Assembly: GCF_020400605.1 (NCBI RefSeq)
Contig: NZ_JAINRD010000001.1
Span: 806,001-870,000 of the forward strand
DNA from: Streptomyces aculeolatus
GTDB taxonomy: Bacteria; Actinomycetota; Actinomycetes; Streptomycetales; Streptomycetaceae
DNA: 64,000 nt
Direction: 5' to 3'
The notes under the pieces were generated by a model, which ran no database searches, had not been told where the DNA came from, and saw only the letters and a program-made list of their open reading frames with translations. The position numbers and the translations under genes were made by a program. The stretch's first letter is position 1. Each line of letters begins with the position of its first letter. Below, piece after piece: positions 33,937-42,147 of this stretch.

Positions 33937-34323
33937 ATGTCTCTGGGGGAGCCGCCGCTGCTGAGCCGTCCGCCGTGGGTGGGCGTGACGACGACGCTGG
34001 GGCAGATGGCGTACGCGCTGGGGGCGTTACCCGCGGCGCTGATGGCCGTCATGATCCCGCTGTTCCGCGGCGAGCGGGAGTACTGCGCGCCGCCGGACCA
34101 CACGGGGCCGTGCGACCGCATCCAGGAGATGAGCGCCGGCTCCGCCGCCGGGCTGGGCCTGGGGGTCCTCACGCTGCTGGCGGCCGGCGCGGTCGCGCAG
34201 GCCGTGGGGCGGCGGACGGCGGAGACGGGCCGGGAGCGGCGCGGGGTGGCGCTGGTGCTCGGCGCGCTGGCGGTGCCAGCGGTGGCGTACGCGATGCTGG
34301 CGTACGCGTACACGACGGCCTGA
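33937..34323 (+). CDS. Small membrane protein, unknown function
   Basis: A 128-residue protein with three hydrophobic segments at about 23-43, 68-88 and 104-125. The first loop, REYCAPPDHTGPCDRIQE, has two Cys likely on the outer face and able to form a disulfide. An AAAGGGGGG leader precedes ATG 33937. I do not recognise a family. It converges with the XPB-like helicase (34-bp gap). Confidence 0.65.
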   Translation: MSLGEPPLLSRPPWVGVTTTLGQMAYALGALPAALMAVMIPLFRGEREYCAPPDHTGPCDRIQEMSAGSAAGLGLGVLTLLAAGAVAQAVGRRTAETGRERRGVALVLGALAVPAVAYAMLAYAYTTA

Positions 34324-34357
34324 GGACGGCCCGTACGCGGCGTGGAGCCCGCCGGCT

Positions 34358-36004
34358 TCAGGCGTCGTCGCCCGCCAGGACGTCGTCGGCGTCCGCGATC
34401 CGGTACGCGTAGCCCTGCTCGGCGAGGAACCGCTGCCGGTGCGCGGCGAAGTCCTGGTCGATGGTGTCGCGCGCAACGAGCGAGTAGAACCGCGCCTCGT
34501 GCCCGTCCTCCTTGGGCCGCAGCACGCGGCCGAGGCGCTGCGCCTCCTCCTGCCGCGAGCCGAACGTGCCCGAGACCTGGATGGCGACCGTCGCCTCCGG
34601 CAGGTCCACGGAGAAGTTCGCGACCTTCGAGACGACGAGGACGCTTATCTCGCCGCTGCGGAAGGCGTCGAAGAGCTTTTCGCGGCGGGCGTTGGTCGTC
34701 TCGCCCTTGATGACGGGCGCGTCCAAGTGCTCGCCCAGCTCGTCGAGCTGGTCGATGTACTGGCCGATGACGAGCGTCTGCTCGCCCGCGTGCCGGGCGA
34801 CGAGCGCCTCGGCGACCTTGCGCTTGGTGTCCGTGGTGGCGCAGAAGCGGTACTTCTCCTCCGCCTCCGCGGTGGCGTAGGCCAGCCGCTCGGCGTCGGT
34901 GAGGTTGACCCGCACCTCGACGCAGTCCGCGGGCGCGATGTAGCCCTGCGCCTCGATCTCCTTCCACGGGGCGTCGAAGCGCTTGGGGCCGATGAGCGAG
35001 AACACGTCGGACTCGCGGCCGTCCTCCCGTACGAGCGTGGCCGTCAGCCCGAGCCGGCGGCGCGCCTGGAGGTCGGCGGTGAACTTGAAGACCGGCGCGG
35101 GCAGCAGGTGCACCTCGTCGTAGACGATCAGGCCCCAGTCGCGGGAGTCGAACAGCTCCAGGTGCGGGTAGACGCCTTTGCGGCGGGTCGTCAGCACCTG
35201 GTACGTGGCGATGGTGACCGGGCGGATCTCCTTGCGGGCGCCGCTGTACTCGCCGATCTCCTCCTCGGTCAGCGAGGTGCGGCGCAGCAGCTCGCTCTTC
35301 CACTGCCGGGCCGCGACGGTGTTCGTCACGAGGATCAGCGTCGTCGCCTTCGCCTCGGCCATCGCCCCGGCGCCCACCAGCGTCTTGCCCGCCCCGCAGG
35401 GCAGCACGACGACGCCGGAGCCGCCGTGCCAGAAGCCTTCGACCGCCTGTTTCTGGTACGGGCGCAGCCCCCAGCCCTCCTCGACGAGCGAGATCGGGTG
35501 GGCCTCCCCGTCCACGTACCCCGCGAGGTCCTCGGCGGGCCAGCCGAGCTTCAGCAGCGCCTGCTTGATCTGCCCGCGCTCGGAGGGGTGCACGGCGACG
35601 GTGTCCTCGTCGAGCCGGGCGCCGACCAGGGGGCGGATCCGCTTGGACCGCAGGATCTCCTCCAGTACCGGCCGGTCGGTGGTGGACAGCACGAGGCCGT
35701 GCGCGGGGTCCTTGGTGAGCGTCAGCCGCCCGTAGCGCGCCATGGTCTCGGCGACGTCCACGAGCAGCGCGTGCGGCACGGGGTAGCGGGAGTAGGTGAC
35801 GAGGGCGTCCACGACCTGCTCGGCGTCGTGGCCGGCGGCCCGTGCGTTCCACAGGCCGAGCGGGGTGACGCGGTAGGTGTGGATGTGTTCCGGGGCGCGC
35901 TCCAGCTCGGCGAAGGGCGCGATGGCGCGCCGGCACTCCTCCGCCAGCTCGTGGTCGACTTCCAGCAGGAGCGTCTTGTCCGACTGCACGATCAGACAGG
36001 ACAT
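34358..36004 (-). CDS. DNA repair helicase, XPB/Ssl2-like (SF2)
   Basis: A 548-residue SF2 helicase of the bacterial XPB type. Residues 1-130 are the XPB N-terminal damage-recognition-like domain. Helicase motifs: RPYQKQAV (Q/I region), Walker A LPCGAGKT (~210), DEVH box in VYDEVHLLPAP (~300), LGLTATLVREDGRE (with the XPB-type RED motif), and QVSGTFGSRQEEAQRLGRVLRPK (motif VI). It unwinds DNA at damage in the cytoplasm. Its stop lies beside the small membrane protein and its ATG at 36004 is followed upstream by GGAGG. The related non-catalytic gene at 38147 is usually its neighbour in actinobacteria; here three genes separate them. Confidence 0.93.
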   Translation of the reverse strand: MSCLIVQSDKTLLLEVDHELAEECRRAIAPFAELERAPEHIHTYRVTPLGLWNARAAGHDAEQVVDALVTYSRYPVPHALLVDVAETMARYGRLTLTKDPAHGLVLSTTDRPVLEEILRSKRIRPLVGARLDEDTVAVHPSERGQIKQALLKLGWPAEDLAGYVDGEAHPISLVEEGWGLRPYQKQAVEGFWHGGSGVVVLPCGAGKTLVGAGAMAEAKATTLILVTNTVAARQWKSELLRRTSLTEEEIGEYSGARKEIRPVTIATYQVLTTRRKGVYPHLELFDSRDWGLIVYDEVHLLPAPVFKFTADLQARRRLGLTATLVREDGRESDVFSLIGPKRFDAPWKEIEAQGYIAPADCVEVRVNLTDAERLAYATAEAEEKYRFCATTDTKRKVAEALVARHAGEQTLVIGQYIDQLDELGEHLDAPVIKGETTNARREKLFDAFRSGEISVLVVSKVANFSVDLPEATVAIQVSGTFGSRQEEAQRLGRVLRPKEDGHEARFYSLVARDTIDQDFAAHRQRFLAEQGYAYRIADADDVLAGDDA

Positions 36005-36137
36005 ACGGACCTCCTCCCCCTGCTGCCGCGCCCGGGCACTCAGGACTCGGGGAAACTCGGGAAACAGGGAAGTCTACCTCGGCGCGGCGAAGGCGTGCGG
36101 CGGTCCGGCGGCGGTCCCGGAGAGGGCCCGGCGGCCG

Positions 36138-36617
36138 TCAGCTCATGGCCTTCTTCACCAGCTCGGTGACCGTCTTCTCGTGGGCGGGCGTCAGCTCGGT
36201 GAGGGCGAAGGCGGTCGGCCACATGGTGCCCTCGTCGAGGTGGGCGGCGTCGTTGAAGCCGAGGGTCAGGTACCGGGAGGAGAACTTGTCCGCGGACTGC
36301 ACGAAGCAGACGATCTTCCCGCCCTTGCCGTTCTTGGCGCCCGAGGCGTACGCGGGCATCCCGTACCAGAGGCGGGGCGACAGCTCGGGCGCCGCCTCCG
36401 TGATGAGGGTGTGCAGCCTGCCGGCGATGGTCCGGTCGGACTCCGGCATCTCGGCGATCTTCTCCAGCAGTTCGGCCACGGGGTCCGTCTTGGGGCCGCC
36501 GCGCCTGCCCTTCTTCAGCTCCTTCGCGCGGTCCTTCATGGCCGCGATCTCCGCTTCGGTGAAGCCCTCGTAGGACTCGCCCTCGTCGGCCGTGGCTGCC
36601 TTCTTCGCGTCCGCCAT
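36138..36617 (-). CDS. DUF1801-domain protein
   Basis: A 159-residue cytoplasmic protein. The N-terminal third is Lys/Glu-rich ([21 protein letters not shown]), the rest is a DUF1801-like fold: [23 protein letters not shown], the motif [32 protein letters not shown] and [13 protein letters not shown]. Related proteins bind iron or act as chaperones (frataxin-like) in some bacteria, but the role of this subgroup is not established. Divergent from the SRPBCC gene; the 121-bp gap should hold both promoters. Confidence 0.8.
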   Translation of the reverse strand: MADAKKAATADEGESYEGFTEAEIAAMKDRAKELKKGRRGGPKTDPVAELLEKIAEMPESDRTIAGRLHTLITEAAPELSPRLWYGMPAYASGAKNGKGGKIVCFVQSADKFSSRYLTLGFNDAAHLDEGTMWPTAFALTELTPAHEKTVTELVKKAMS

Positions 36618-36738
36618 AGCAGTACCTTTCTGGGGTCCGACCTGGTCCGCACCTCAGCCTACGAAGAATCAGCGGCGACGACTTCTCCAAAACTGACCGC
36701 TCGGACGACCGCTGGAGTGACGCCGAAGGAGCCCGGCC

Positions 36739-37233
36739 GTGGCACGTACCCGCCGTCTGATCCTGACCCCGCCGGAGAACGTCTGGGATCTGCTGAGCGA
36801 CGGCCGTCGCTACGGGGAGTGGGTCACCGGCACCCGGCAGGTCCTGGCCGCCGAACCGCACTGGCCCGAGGTGGGCGCCCGGCTGCGGGTCCGCGTCGGC
36901 GTCGGGCCGCTGGTGCTCGACGACACCTGCGTGGTCCGTATCTGCGAGCCGGTGCGGCGGCTGGAGCTGGAGGCGAAGGCCGACCCCTTCGGGGCGGCCA
37001 GGATCGCGATGCGGCTGGAGCCGTGGGGCGGGCACACGCTGTTCTTCCTGGACTGGCACCCGCTGCGCGGACCGGGGACGAGGATGCACGGGCTGCCGGT
37101 GGACTACCTGGTCGCGGTGCGCAACGGGATGATGCTGACGAAGCTGGCGCGCATCGCGGTACGGGAGTACGGGCCGGCGACGTCCGGCGGCGGGGCGGGC
37201 GGGGCAGCGGGGGCGGGCGTCAGGCGGGGGTGA
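36739..37233 (+). CDS. SRPBCC (START/polyketide-cyclase-like) protein
   Basis: A 164-residue single-domain protein with the helix-grip fold: RLILTPPENVWDLLSDGRRYGEWVTGT at the start, beta strands LRVRVGVGPLVLDDTCVVRICEPVRRLELEA, and a C-terminal helix from ~125. It should bind a hydrophobic small molecule; no catalytic residues are obvious. The end is a Gly/Ala-rich tail. GAAGGAG precedes GTG 36739. Its 3' end overlaps the convergent MerR gene by 14 bp. Confidence 0.8.
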   Translation: MARTRRLILTPPENVWDLLSDGRRYGEWVTGTRQVLAAEPHWPEVGARLRVRVGVGPLVLDDTCVVRICEPVRRLELEAKADPFGAARIAMRLEPWGGHTLFFLDWHPLRGPGTRMHGLPVDYLVAVRNGMMLTKLARIAVREYGPATSGGGAGGAAGAGVRRG

Positions 37234-38038
37234 CCGGTTCCTGGAGTTCGGTGACCCAGTCGGCGTGGCACTCGTGGACTTCGAGGTACAGCTCGCGGGG
37301 GTAGCCGGTGGAGCGGTAGCCGTTCTCGTCGATCCACGCGGCGAGGGCCTGGACGGCCGGGAGGACCGCGTCCATGTCGCCGCGGTGGACGGTGGTGGCC
37401 GCCGTGTCGAGCGGCGGGAGGTCGGTGACGGCGAAGTCGTACGCGGGTGAGGGCCCGACGCCGACCTGGAGGCCGGCGTGGACGGTGACCGTGCCGTCGG
37501 CGGCGTCCTCGTACCAGGCGACACCGGGGCCGGTCGGCTCGACGCCGGCGGCGTCGAGGCGGCGGCACAGCTCGTCGTAGAGGGGCTGGATCACGGGGCC
37601 GACGTCGGCCGGCTCGAAGCTCGCGGCGCTGCCGCTCAGCTCGGCGACCCGGACGGCGGGGACGGACTTCAGGACGACGTCGGTGGCGGGCATGCGGCCC
37701 TCGCTCTCGATCGTGCGGAGCCTCGCCGCCACCCCGGCCAGCCGCCGCGCCGCGTCGGCGGCGGCGGTCTCCAGCTCCGCGCGGCGCAGCCGCAGCATCC
37801 CGCGCAGCTCCCCGGCGGTCAGCTGCTCGTCCAGGATCGAGCCGACCTGGTCGAGGGTGAAGCCGAGGTCCTTGAGCGCGACGATGCGGTTGAGGCGGGC
37901 GAGCTGGGCGGCCTCGTAGCTGCGGTAGCCGCTGCGGGCGTCGACGCGGGCGGGGCGCAGGAGGCCGAGGGCGTCGTAGTGGCGCAGCATGCGGACCGAG
38001 ACGCGGCCGTGGCGGGCGAACTCTCCGATGGTGAACAT
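37220..38038 (-). CDS. MerR-family regulator with GyrI-like effector domain
   Basis: A 272-residue regulator. Residues 1-70 are the MerR HTH (FTIGEFARHGRVSVRMLRHYDALGLLRP), then a dimerising coiled coil (to ~115), then a GyrI/BmrR-type drug-binding domain (~125-270) with PAYDFAVTDLPP and a final RELYLEVHECHADWVTELQEPV. Such proteins sense bulky cationic or hydrophobic compounds. No obvious target adjoins. The ATG at 38038 is preceded by GGAG; an upstream in-frame ATG adds a short unsupported leader. Confidence 0.87.
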   Translation of the reverse strand: MFTIGEFARHGRVSVRMLRHYDALGLLRPARVDARSGYRSYEAAQLARLNRIVALKDLGFTLDQVGSILDEQLTAGELRGMLRLRRAELETAAADAARRLAGVAARLRTIESEGRMPATDVVLKSVPAVRVAELSGSAASFEPADVGPVIQPLYDELCRRLDAAGVEPTGPGVAWYEDAADGTVTVHAGLQVGVGPSPAYDFAVTDLPPLDTAATTVHRGDMDAVLPAVQALAAWIDENGYRSTGYPRELYLEVHECHADWVTELQEPVTPA

Positions 38039-38146
38039 GGCGTGCTCCAGTGGAGGGGCTGACACGGTGTGAGGGTCAAGGGGTGCCCGCCCTGTGAGGA
38101 GTATGCGGCCCGGGAGGGGGTGCCGGCCGGAAGCGCGGTGTGCCGC

Positions 38147-40798
38147 TCAGGTGGCTTCGTCGGCGAGTTCCGCGGCGCCGGTGATGCGGTGGAGGGGATA
38201 GGTGCGCACCTCGTCGGCGGTGTGGTCGTACGCGGTCACGTAGCCGCCCTCGACGCGGACGGGGGCGATGACGCGCTGGCTGGCGGCGCCGTCGGCGTTG
38301 ACGTAGCCGATCCAGACGGCGGCGTTGCCGAGGACGGCGGCCTGGAGGACGGCGAGGGTCTCGGCCGAGGGCGTGCGGGGGAGGCCGCCGGGGGCGTGCA
38401 GGGCCTGAGGTGCGCGCGGGGTTTCCGAGGCCTGCGGTTCCTGCGGGGCCTGGGGGGTGCGGAGAGGGGCGGTGGCGGCGCGGTCCCCGGCCCGTACGGC
38501 GCGGACCGCGGCCGCGAGGAGGGCGGCGTCCGGGGCCGGCGGGCCGTCGGGGACGGGCGCCGGCGGCGTCCGGGGCGGGGTGCGGTGAGCGGCGGCGCGG
38601 GCGACGAGGACGGCGCCGTCCGGCGACTCGGCGGCGGGGGCGTAGCCCATCTCGCGGAGCCGGGCCAGCAGCACGTCGGGCGGGGTGGGGGAGACCAGGA
38701 CGGTGGGCGCGAGGTGGCGCAGCCGCAGCTCCTCCGAGCGCCGGTCGGCGAGGATCTCGGCGAGGAGGGCGTCGTCGTCGCAGCGCAGATACGCGCCGGC
38801 GGCGCCGATCCGCAGCCGGCCGTGCTTGCGGGCCACGTCGTCGATGAGGTAGCTGAGCGGCTGCGGCACGGGGGTGCGGGAGTGGGCGGCGAGGAAGTCG
38901 TGCAGTTCGGCGGGGGACCGCCCGGCGTCGAGCGCGCGGCGCACGGAACCCTGGGTGAAGCGGTAGACGGTCGCGCCGCCCTTGGACTCGACCTCGGCGA
39001 GGACGCCGAGGACGGCGGCGAGTTCGCGCTTGAGGGGGCCGGGGGCGATGGCGGTGAGGTCGGCCTGGAGCAGCACGTGGTCGACGGGCGGTGGCAGCTG
39101 CGGCGCGAGCACCCGGGCGGCCCGCAGCGCGGCGGCGTGGGCCTCGGCGGGGGTGGCGGGGACGCCGGGGGTTGCGGCGTCGGCGCTGGTCGCGAGGGGT
39201 GGCGCGGGCTGATTGTCGGAGGGGAGGCCTACCCTGGGGCGGGTGCGCGGGGGGAGGGCGTCTGCGGGGCCTGCGCGGCCTGCGGCATCTGTTGCGTCTG
39301 CGGGGTCTGCGGCGTCCGGTGGGGGGAGCAGGGCGCGGCCGTGGGCCGCCAGCGCGCCGCGGCCCGTGACGCCCAGCAGCTCCGCCTCCTCCAGCGTCCA
39401 GCGGGCCAGCCGCGTGCGCGGGTCGTCCTCCCCGCCCTCCGCCGGCTCCCCGCCGCGCGGGGGCCGCTCCCAGCGCAGGCGCGCCGCCACCGAGTCGGCC
39501 GTCGCCGCCGTGCCCTCCGGCAGCCCCGCGAGGAGCCGCAGCACCGCGAGGCGCACCTCCGGCGCCGCGCCGCGGTCCAGGCCCTCGCCCAGCGCGGACA
39601 GCGCCCGGCCCTTGCCGTCCCGGCCGCCGACCAGCCCCGGCGTCCGCGTCGCCGCCAGCCACGCCGCCGCCAGCTCCGCCCACCGCTGGTCCGCCGGCAG
39701 CGCCAGCCACTCGTCGTACGCGGGCGTCGGCGCGTACCGCTCGTCCGTCTCCCCGTCCGAGGCCAGCAGCCCCGCCCCGTAGGCCAGTTCCACCCAGAAC
39801 GCCGTCTGCGGCTCCGTGACGTCCAGCGCCGTCGCCGTGCGCTTCAGCTCCCGTACGGCCAGGCCGCCCGCGCGCAGCACCGGCGGGCTCGCCGTCGCCC
39901 ACAGCCCGAGCAGCTCCTCGACCGTCTCCACCGCCACGGCCGCCTGCCCCGCGGCCGTCGCGTCGACCACCCGCGCCCCGTACGAACCGGCCGCCACCGG
40001 CTCCGGCGGCACCGCCGCCACGCTCCGGTGCGCCCGCCCGTCGCGCAGGTACAGCGCCACCTCGCGCGGCAGCAGGACGCTGCCCGGTGCCGTCGGCAGC
40101 AGCAGCCCCCGGTCCAGCAGCCACCGGACGTACGCCGGCGGCTGCGCCGACACCGTCCCGTGCGGCGGTCCCCACGTCAGCCGGCCCAGCACCGCCACCG
40201 CCTCCGGCGGGGCCTGGTCCAGCAGGTCCGCCATCCGCTTCGGGTCGCAGAAGAGCGCGGTCAGCGACTCGACGGCCGAGACGGGGTCATGAGTTGCCGG
40301 CAGCCCCGCGTTCGCCAGTACTTGCTGCAGTCGCCCCGGCGACATCCCCGTCGCCACCTCCACGGCGGCCGGCCCCAGGCCGGTCGGCGACCCCGACGCC
40401 TGCGGCGTCAGCAACTCCCGTGCCGTACGCACCAGCCGCAGCCGCTGCTCGTCGCCCCACACCAGCGCCTGCGTCCGCAGCCGCGCGACGGCGTGCGGCA
40501 GCGCGGCGGCGGTGTCCGGCTCGTCGCCCATCAGCCCGGCCAGCACGTCGTACGGGCACGGGTCCGGCGCGATGGCGAGGGCCTGGGCCGTCTGCTGCGT
40601 GAACCGGTCGAGCCGTTCCAGCGCGCGGACGACGGAGGCGCGGGTGCCGGCCCTGGTGGCGAGTTGGGTGAGGTCGCCCGGCACCGGGGTGAGCAGATCG
40701 GGCCGGGCGTGGAGCAGCTCGGCCAGCGCGGTGTCCGGTCGGCCGCGGAGCTCCTCGGCGAGGGTCCGGGCGGGGTTGCCGGTCGTCATCCGCTCCAC
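38147..40798 (-). CDS. XPB-related helicase-associated protein without ATPase motifs, WYL-like C-terminus
   Basis: An 883-residue protein often annotated as a helicase C-terminal or XPB/Ssl2-like N-terminal domain protein. There is no Walker A or DEAD/H box. Residues 1-330 are a string of winged-helix-like segments (e.g. VVRALERLDRFTQQTAQALAI); residues ~560-700 hold the XPB/Ssl2-like domain (DHVLLQADLTAIAPGPLK, GGATVYRFTQGSVRRALDAG). Residues ~810-880 look like a WYL ligand-binding domain (WIGYVNADGAASQRVIAP, then VRTYPLHRI). The linkers are Pro/Ala-rich. It probably partners or regulates the XPB-like helicase; that is inference. GTG at 40798 has GAGGA 5 nt before it; ATG at 40789 is an alternative. 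One copy of the dispersed repeat is embedded in the coding sequence. Confidence 0.82.
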   Translation of the reverse strand: MERMTTGNPARTLAEELRGRPDTALAELLHARPDLLTPVPGDLTQLATRAGTRASVVRALERLDRFTQQTAQALAIAPDPCPYDVLAGLMGDEPDTAAALPHAVARLRTQALVWGDEQRLRLVRTARELLTPQASGSPTGLGPAAVEVATGMSPGRLQQVLANAGLPATHDPVSAVESLTALFCDPKRMADLLDQAPPEAVAVLGRLTWGPPHGTVSAQPPAYVRWLLDRGLLLPTAPGSVLLPREVALYLRDGRAHRSVAAVPPEPVAAGSYGARVVDATAAGQAAVAVETVEELLGLWATASPPVLRAGGLAVRELKRTATALDVTEPQTAFWVELAYGAGLLASDGETDERYAPTPAYDEWLALPADQRWAELAAAWLAATRTPGLVGGRDGKGRALSALGEGLDRGAAPEVRLAVLRLLAGLPEGTAATADSVAARLRWERPPRGGEPAEGGEDDPRTRLARWTLEEAELLGVTGRGALAAHGRALLPPPDAADPADATDAAGRAGPADALPPRTRPRVGLPSDNQPAPPLATSADAATPGVPATPAEAHAAALRAARVLAPQLPPPVDHVLLQADLTAIAPGPLKRELAAVLGVLAEVESKGGATVYRFTQGSVRRALDAGRSPAELHDFLAAHSRTPVPQPLSYLIDDVARKHGRLRIGAAGAYLRCDDDALLAEILADRRSEELRLRHLAPTVLVSPTPPDVLLARLREMGYAPAAESPDGAVLVARAAAHRTPPRTPPAPVPDGPPAPDAALLAAAVRAVRAGDRAATAPLRTPQAPQEPQASETPRAPQALHAPGGLPRTPSAETLAVLQAAVLGNAAVWIGYVNADGAASQRVIAPVRVEGGYVTAYDHTADEVRTYPLHRITGAAELADEAT
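39214..39255 (+). repeat. Dispersed ~40-bp repeat, copy B, inside a coding region
   Basis: Reads TGTCGGAGGGGAGGCCTACC then CTGGGGCGGGTGCGCGGGGG on the plus strand, antisense to the gene at 38147-40798. It falls in a Pro-rich interdomain linker (encoding PPRTRPRVGLPSDN), where an insertion would be tolerated. Confidence 0.8.
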
Positions 40799-40871
40799 AG
40801 TAGTCCTCGCCGGGCGGGGCGTACCGGACGGAGCCGGGTCGACGGTGCCGGGAAGGACGCCCGCCGGGACC

Positions 40872-40929
40872 AGGGTCTGTCGTTTGGATCTTCGCCGCGA
40901 GCCCGGCGAAGATCCAAACGACAGACCCT
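40872..40929. repeat. Perfect inverted repeat with 26-bp arms
   Basis: Arms 40872-40897 (AGGGTCTGTCGTTTGGATCT plus TCGCCG) and 40904-40929 are exact reverse complements around CGAGCC. It lies between the DUF3027 stop codon (touching it at 40928-40930) and the start of the next minus-strand gene. It can act as that gene's terminator. From memory, similar GTCTGTCGTTTGGATC palindromes recur in Streptomyces genomes. Confidence 0.92.
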
Positions 40930-41851
40930 ACGTCGGGTCCGCGCCCATCGTGTCCAGCACCGGCGGCGGCGGCTCCACCGGCTTCGGCATCACCGCCGCC
41001 TCCGAGTGGCCGCCGCAGCCGTACGCGAGCGAGACCACGTGGCCGTCGGCCGGGGCGAACTCGTTCGCGCAGACGCCGAAGGCGCGGCGCAGCGAGCCCG
41101 CGAGCGGCATGAGGAAGCCGCAGCTCACGCACGACGCCGGCGCGGCCTGCGCCATCGGCGTCTTGGGGCCGTACTCCTCTTCCCAGCGGTCCGCGGCGAT
41201 GTGCAGGCCGTAGCGGGAGAGCACCCGGTGGCGGGTCATGCCCAGTTCGTCGGCGACGGCGGCGATCTCCGCGCGCCGCGGTACGCCGCCGGGTGCCGCG
41301 GCTGCCGCGCCCGCGTCCTCACCTGCACCGGCGCCCTCGGCCGTAGCCGCAGCCGCGCCCTCCGCGGGGGCCTCGCCGGCAGCCGGCGCGACGCCGTCGG
41401 TCTCGACCAGCTCCTCGTCGCCCACCGCGAGCCCCGGCTCCAGCCGCAGGTCCTCGCCCTCGGTGGGCAGCAGGTCGCCGGGGCCCAGGTCGCCGGGGCG
41501 CAGCCGCTCGTTCCACGGCACCCACTCCGGCGCCAGCAGCGCGTCCGGGCCGGGCAGGAGCACCGTTTCGTCGAGCGTCACCGTCCGCGCGCGGGACGCC
41601 CGGGCGACGGTCACCGCCCAGCGCCAGCCGCGGTAGCCCGGCAGCCGGCACTCGAAGAGGTGGGTCACGACGCGCGTGTCGTCGGCGGTGACGCCGATGT
41701 GGTCGCCGATCTGCTCGGCGCCCGCGGCCTCCTCGGCCGCCGCGCGGGCGAGGTCGACGGCATCGGCGCACTGCTGGTCGGGGGTGACGCGGCCGCGGAC
41801 CGCGGCGCCGCGCACGGCGGTCGTCTTGGCGGGGCTGTTCGCAGGGCTCAT
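40928..41851 (-). CDS. DUF3027-domain protein
   Basis: A 307-residue actinobacterial protein of unknown role. The first third (QQCADAVDLARAAAEEAAGAEQIGDHIGV, then HLFECRLPGYRGWRWAVTVARA) and the C-terminal third (RHRVLSRYGLHIAADRWEEEYGP, CVSCGFLMPLAGSLRRAFGVCANEF, VSLAYGCGGHSEA) are conserved DUF3027 blocks. The four Cys of the latter could bind zinc. Between them is a ~60-residue Ala/Glu/Gly linker. The ATG at 41851 is chosen; a GTG at 41860 (three codons upstream) is equally usable. Divergent from the MFS exporter at 42148. Confidence 0.85.
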   Translation of the reverse strand: MSPANSPAKTTAVRGAAVRGRVTPDQQCADAVDLARAAAEEAAGAEQIGDHIGVTADDTRVVTHLFECRLPGYRGWRWAVTVARASRARTVTLDETVLLPGPDALLAPEWVPWNERLRPGDLGPGDLLPTEGEDLRLEPGLAVGDEELVETDGVAPAAGEAPAEGAAAATAEGAGAGEDAGAAAAAPGGVPRRAEIAAVADELGMTRHRVLSRYGLHIAADRWEEEYGPKTPMAQAAPASCVSCGFLMPLAGSLRRAFGVCANEFAPADGHVVSLAYGCGGHSEAAVMPKPVEPPPPVLDTMGADPT

Positions 41852-42147
41852 CTGGCTCACAGTCTTTCGGTACGGACGGCCGGGCGGACGCGGGAGCCGA
41901 GGGAGCGGACCGGGGGGCCGCGTCAACGCTCGTATCCTCACGACACACTCAGAGGCGCGTCGTTCACCCTACCTGGCGCCGCGCCGGGCCCGTACGCCCA
42001 CCGTCCGCCCCGGGGCCCCGCCGCGCCCCTGCGCCCCCCGCCGGCCTGCCGCGTGCCCCGTACGGACCACCCCCGGCACCCGCGATGACCGCATGCGCCC
42101 CCGCGGGGTTCTCGCCCTACGGTCCCGCATGCGGGCACTATGGCGAG
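41852..42147. other. Divergent promoter region between DUF3027 gene and exporter
   Basis: About 296 bases, C-rich and without a supported gene. A short palindrome CCGCATGCGG lies at 42125-42134, close to the exporter start. An open frame enters from ATG 42085 in phase with the exporter but its 21 residues look like leader DNA rather than protein. Confidence 0.5.

Noticed and set aside
42085..42147. N-terminal 21-residue extension of the MFS exporter
   Set aside because: The encoded residues (ACAPAGFSPYGPACGHYGE) look like leader DNA, the GTG at 42148 begins a normal basic N-terminus, and a small palindrome sits in the stretch.
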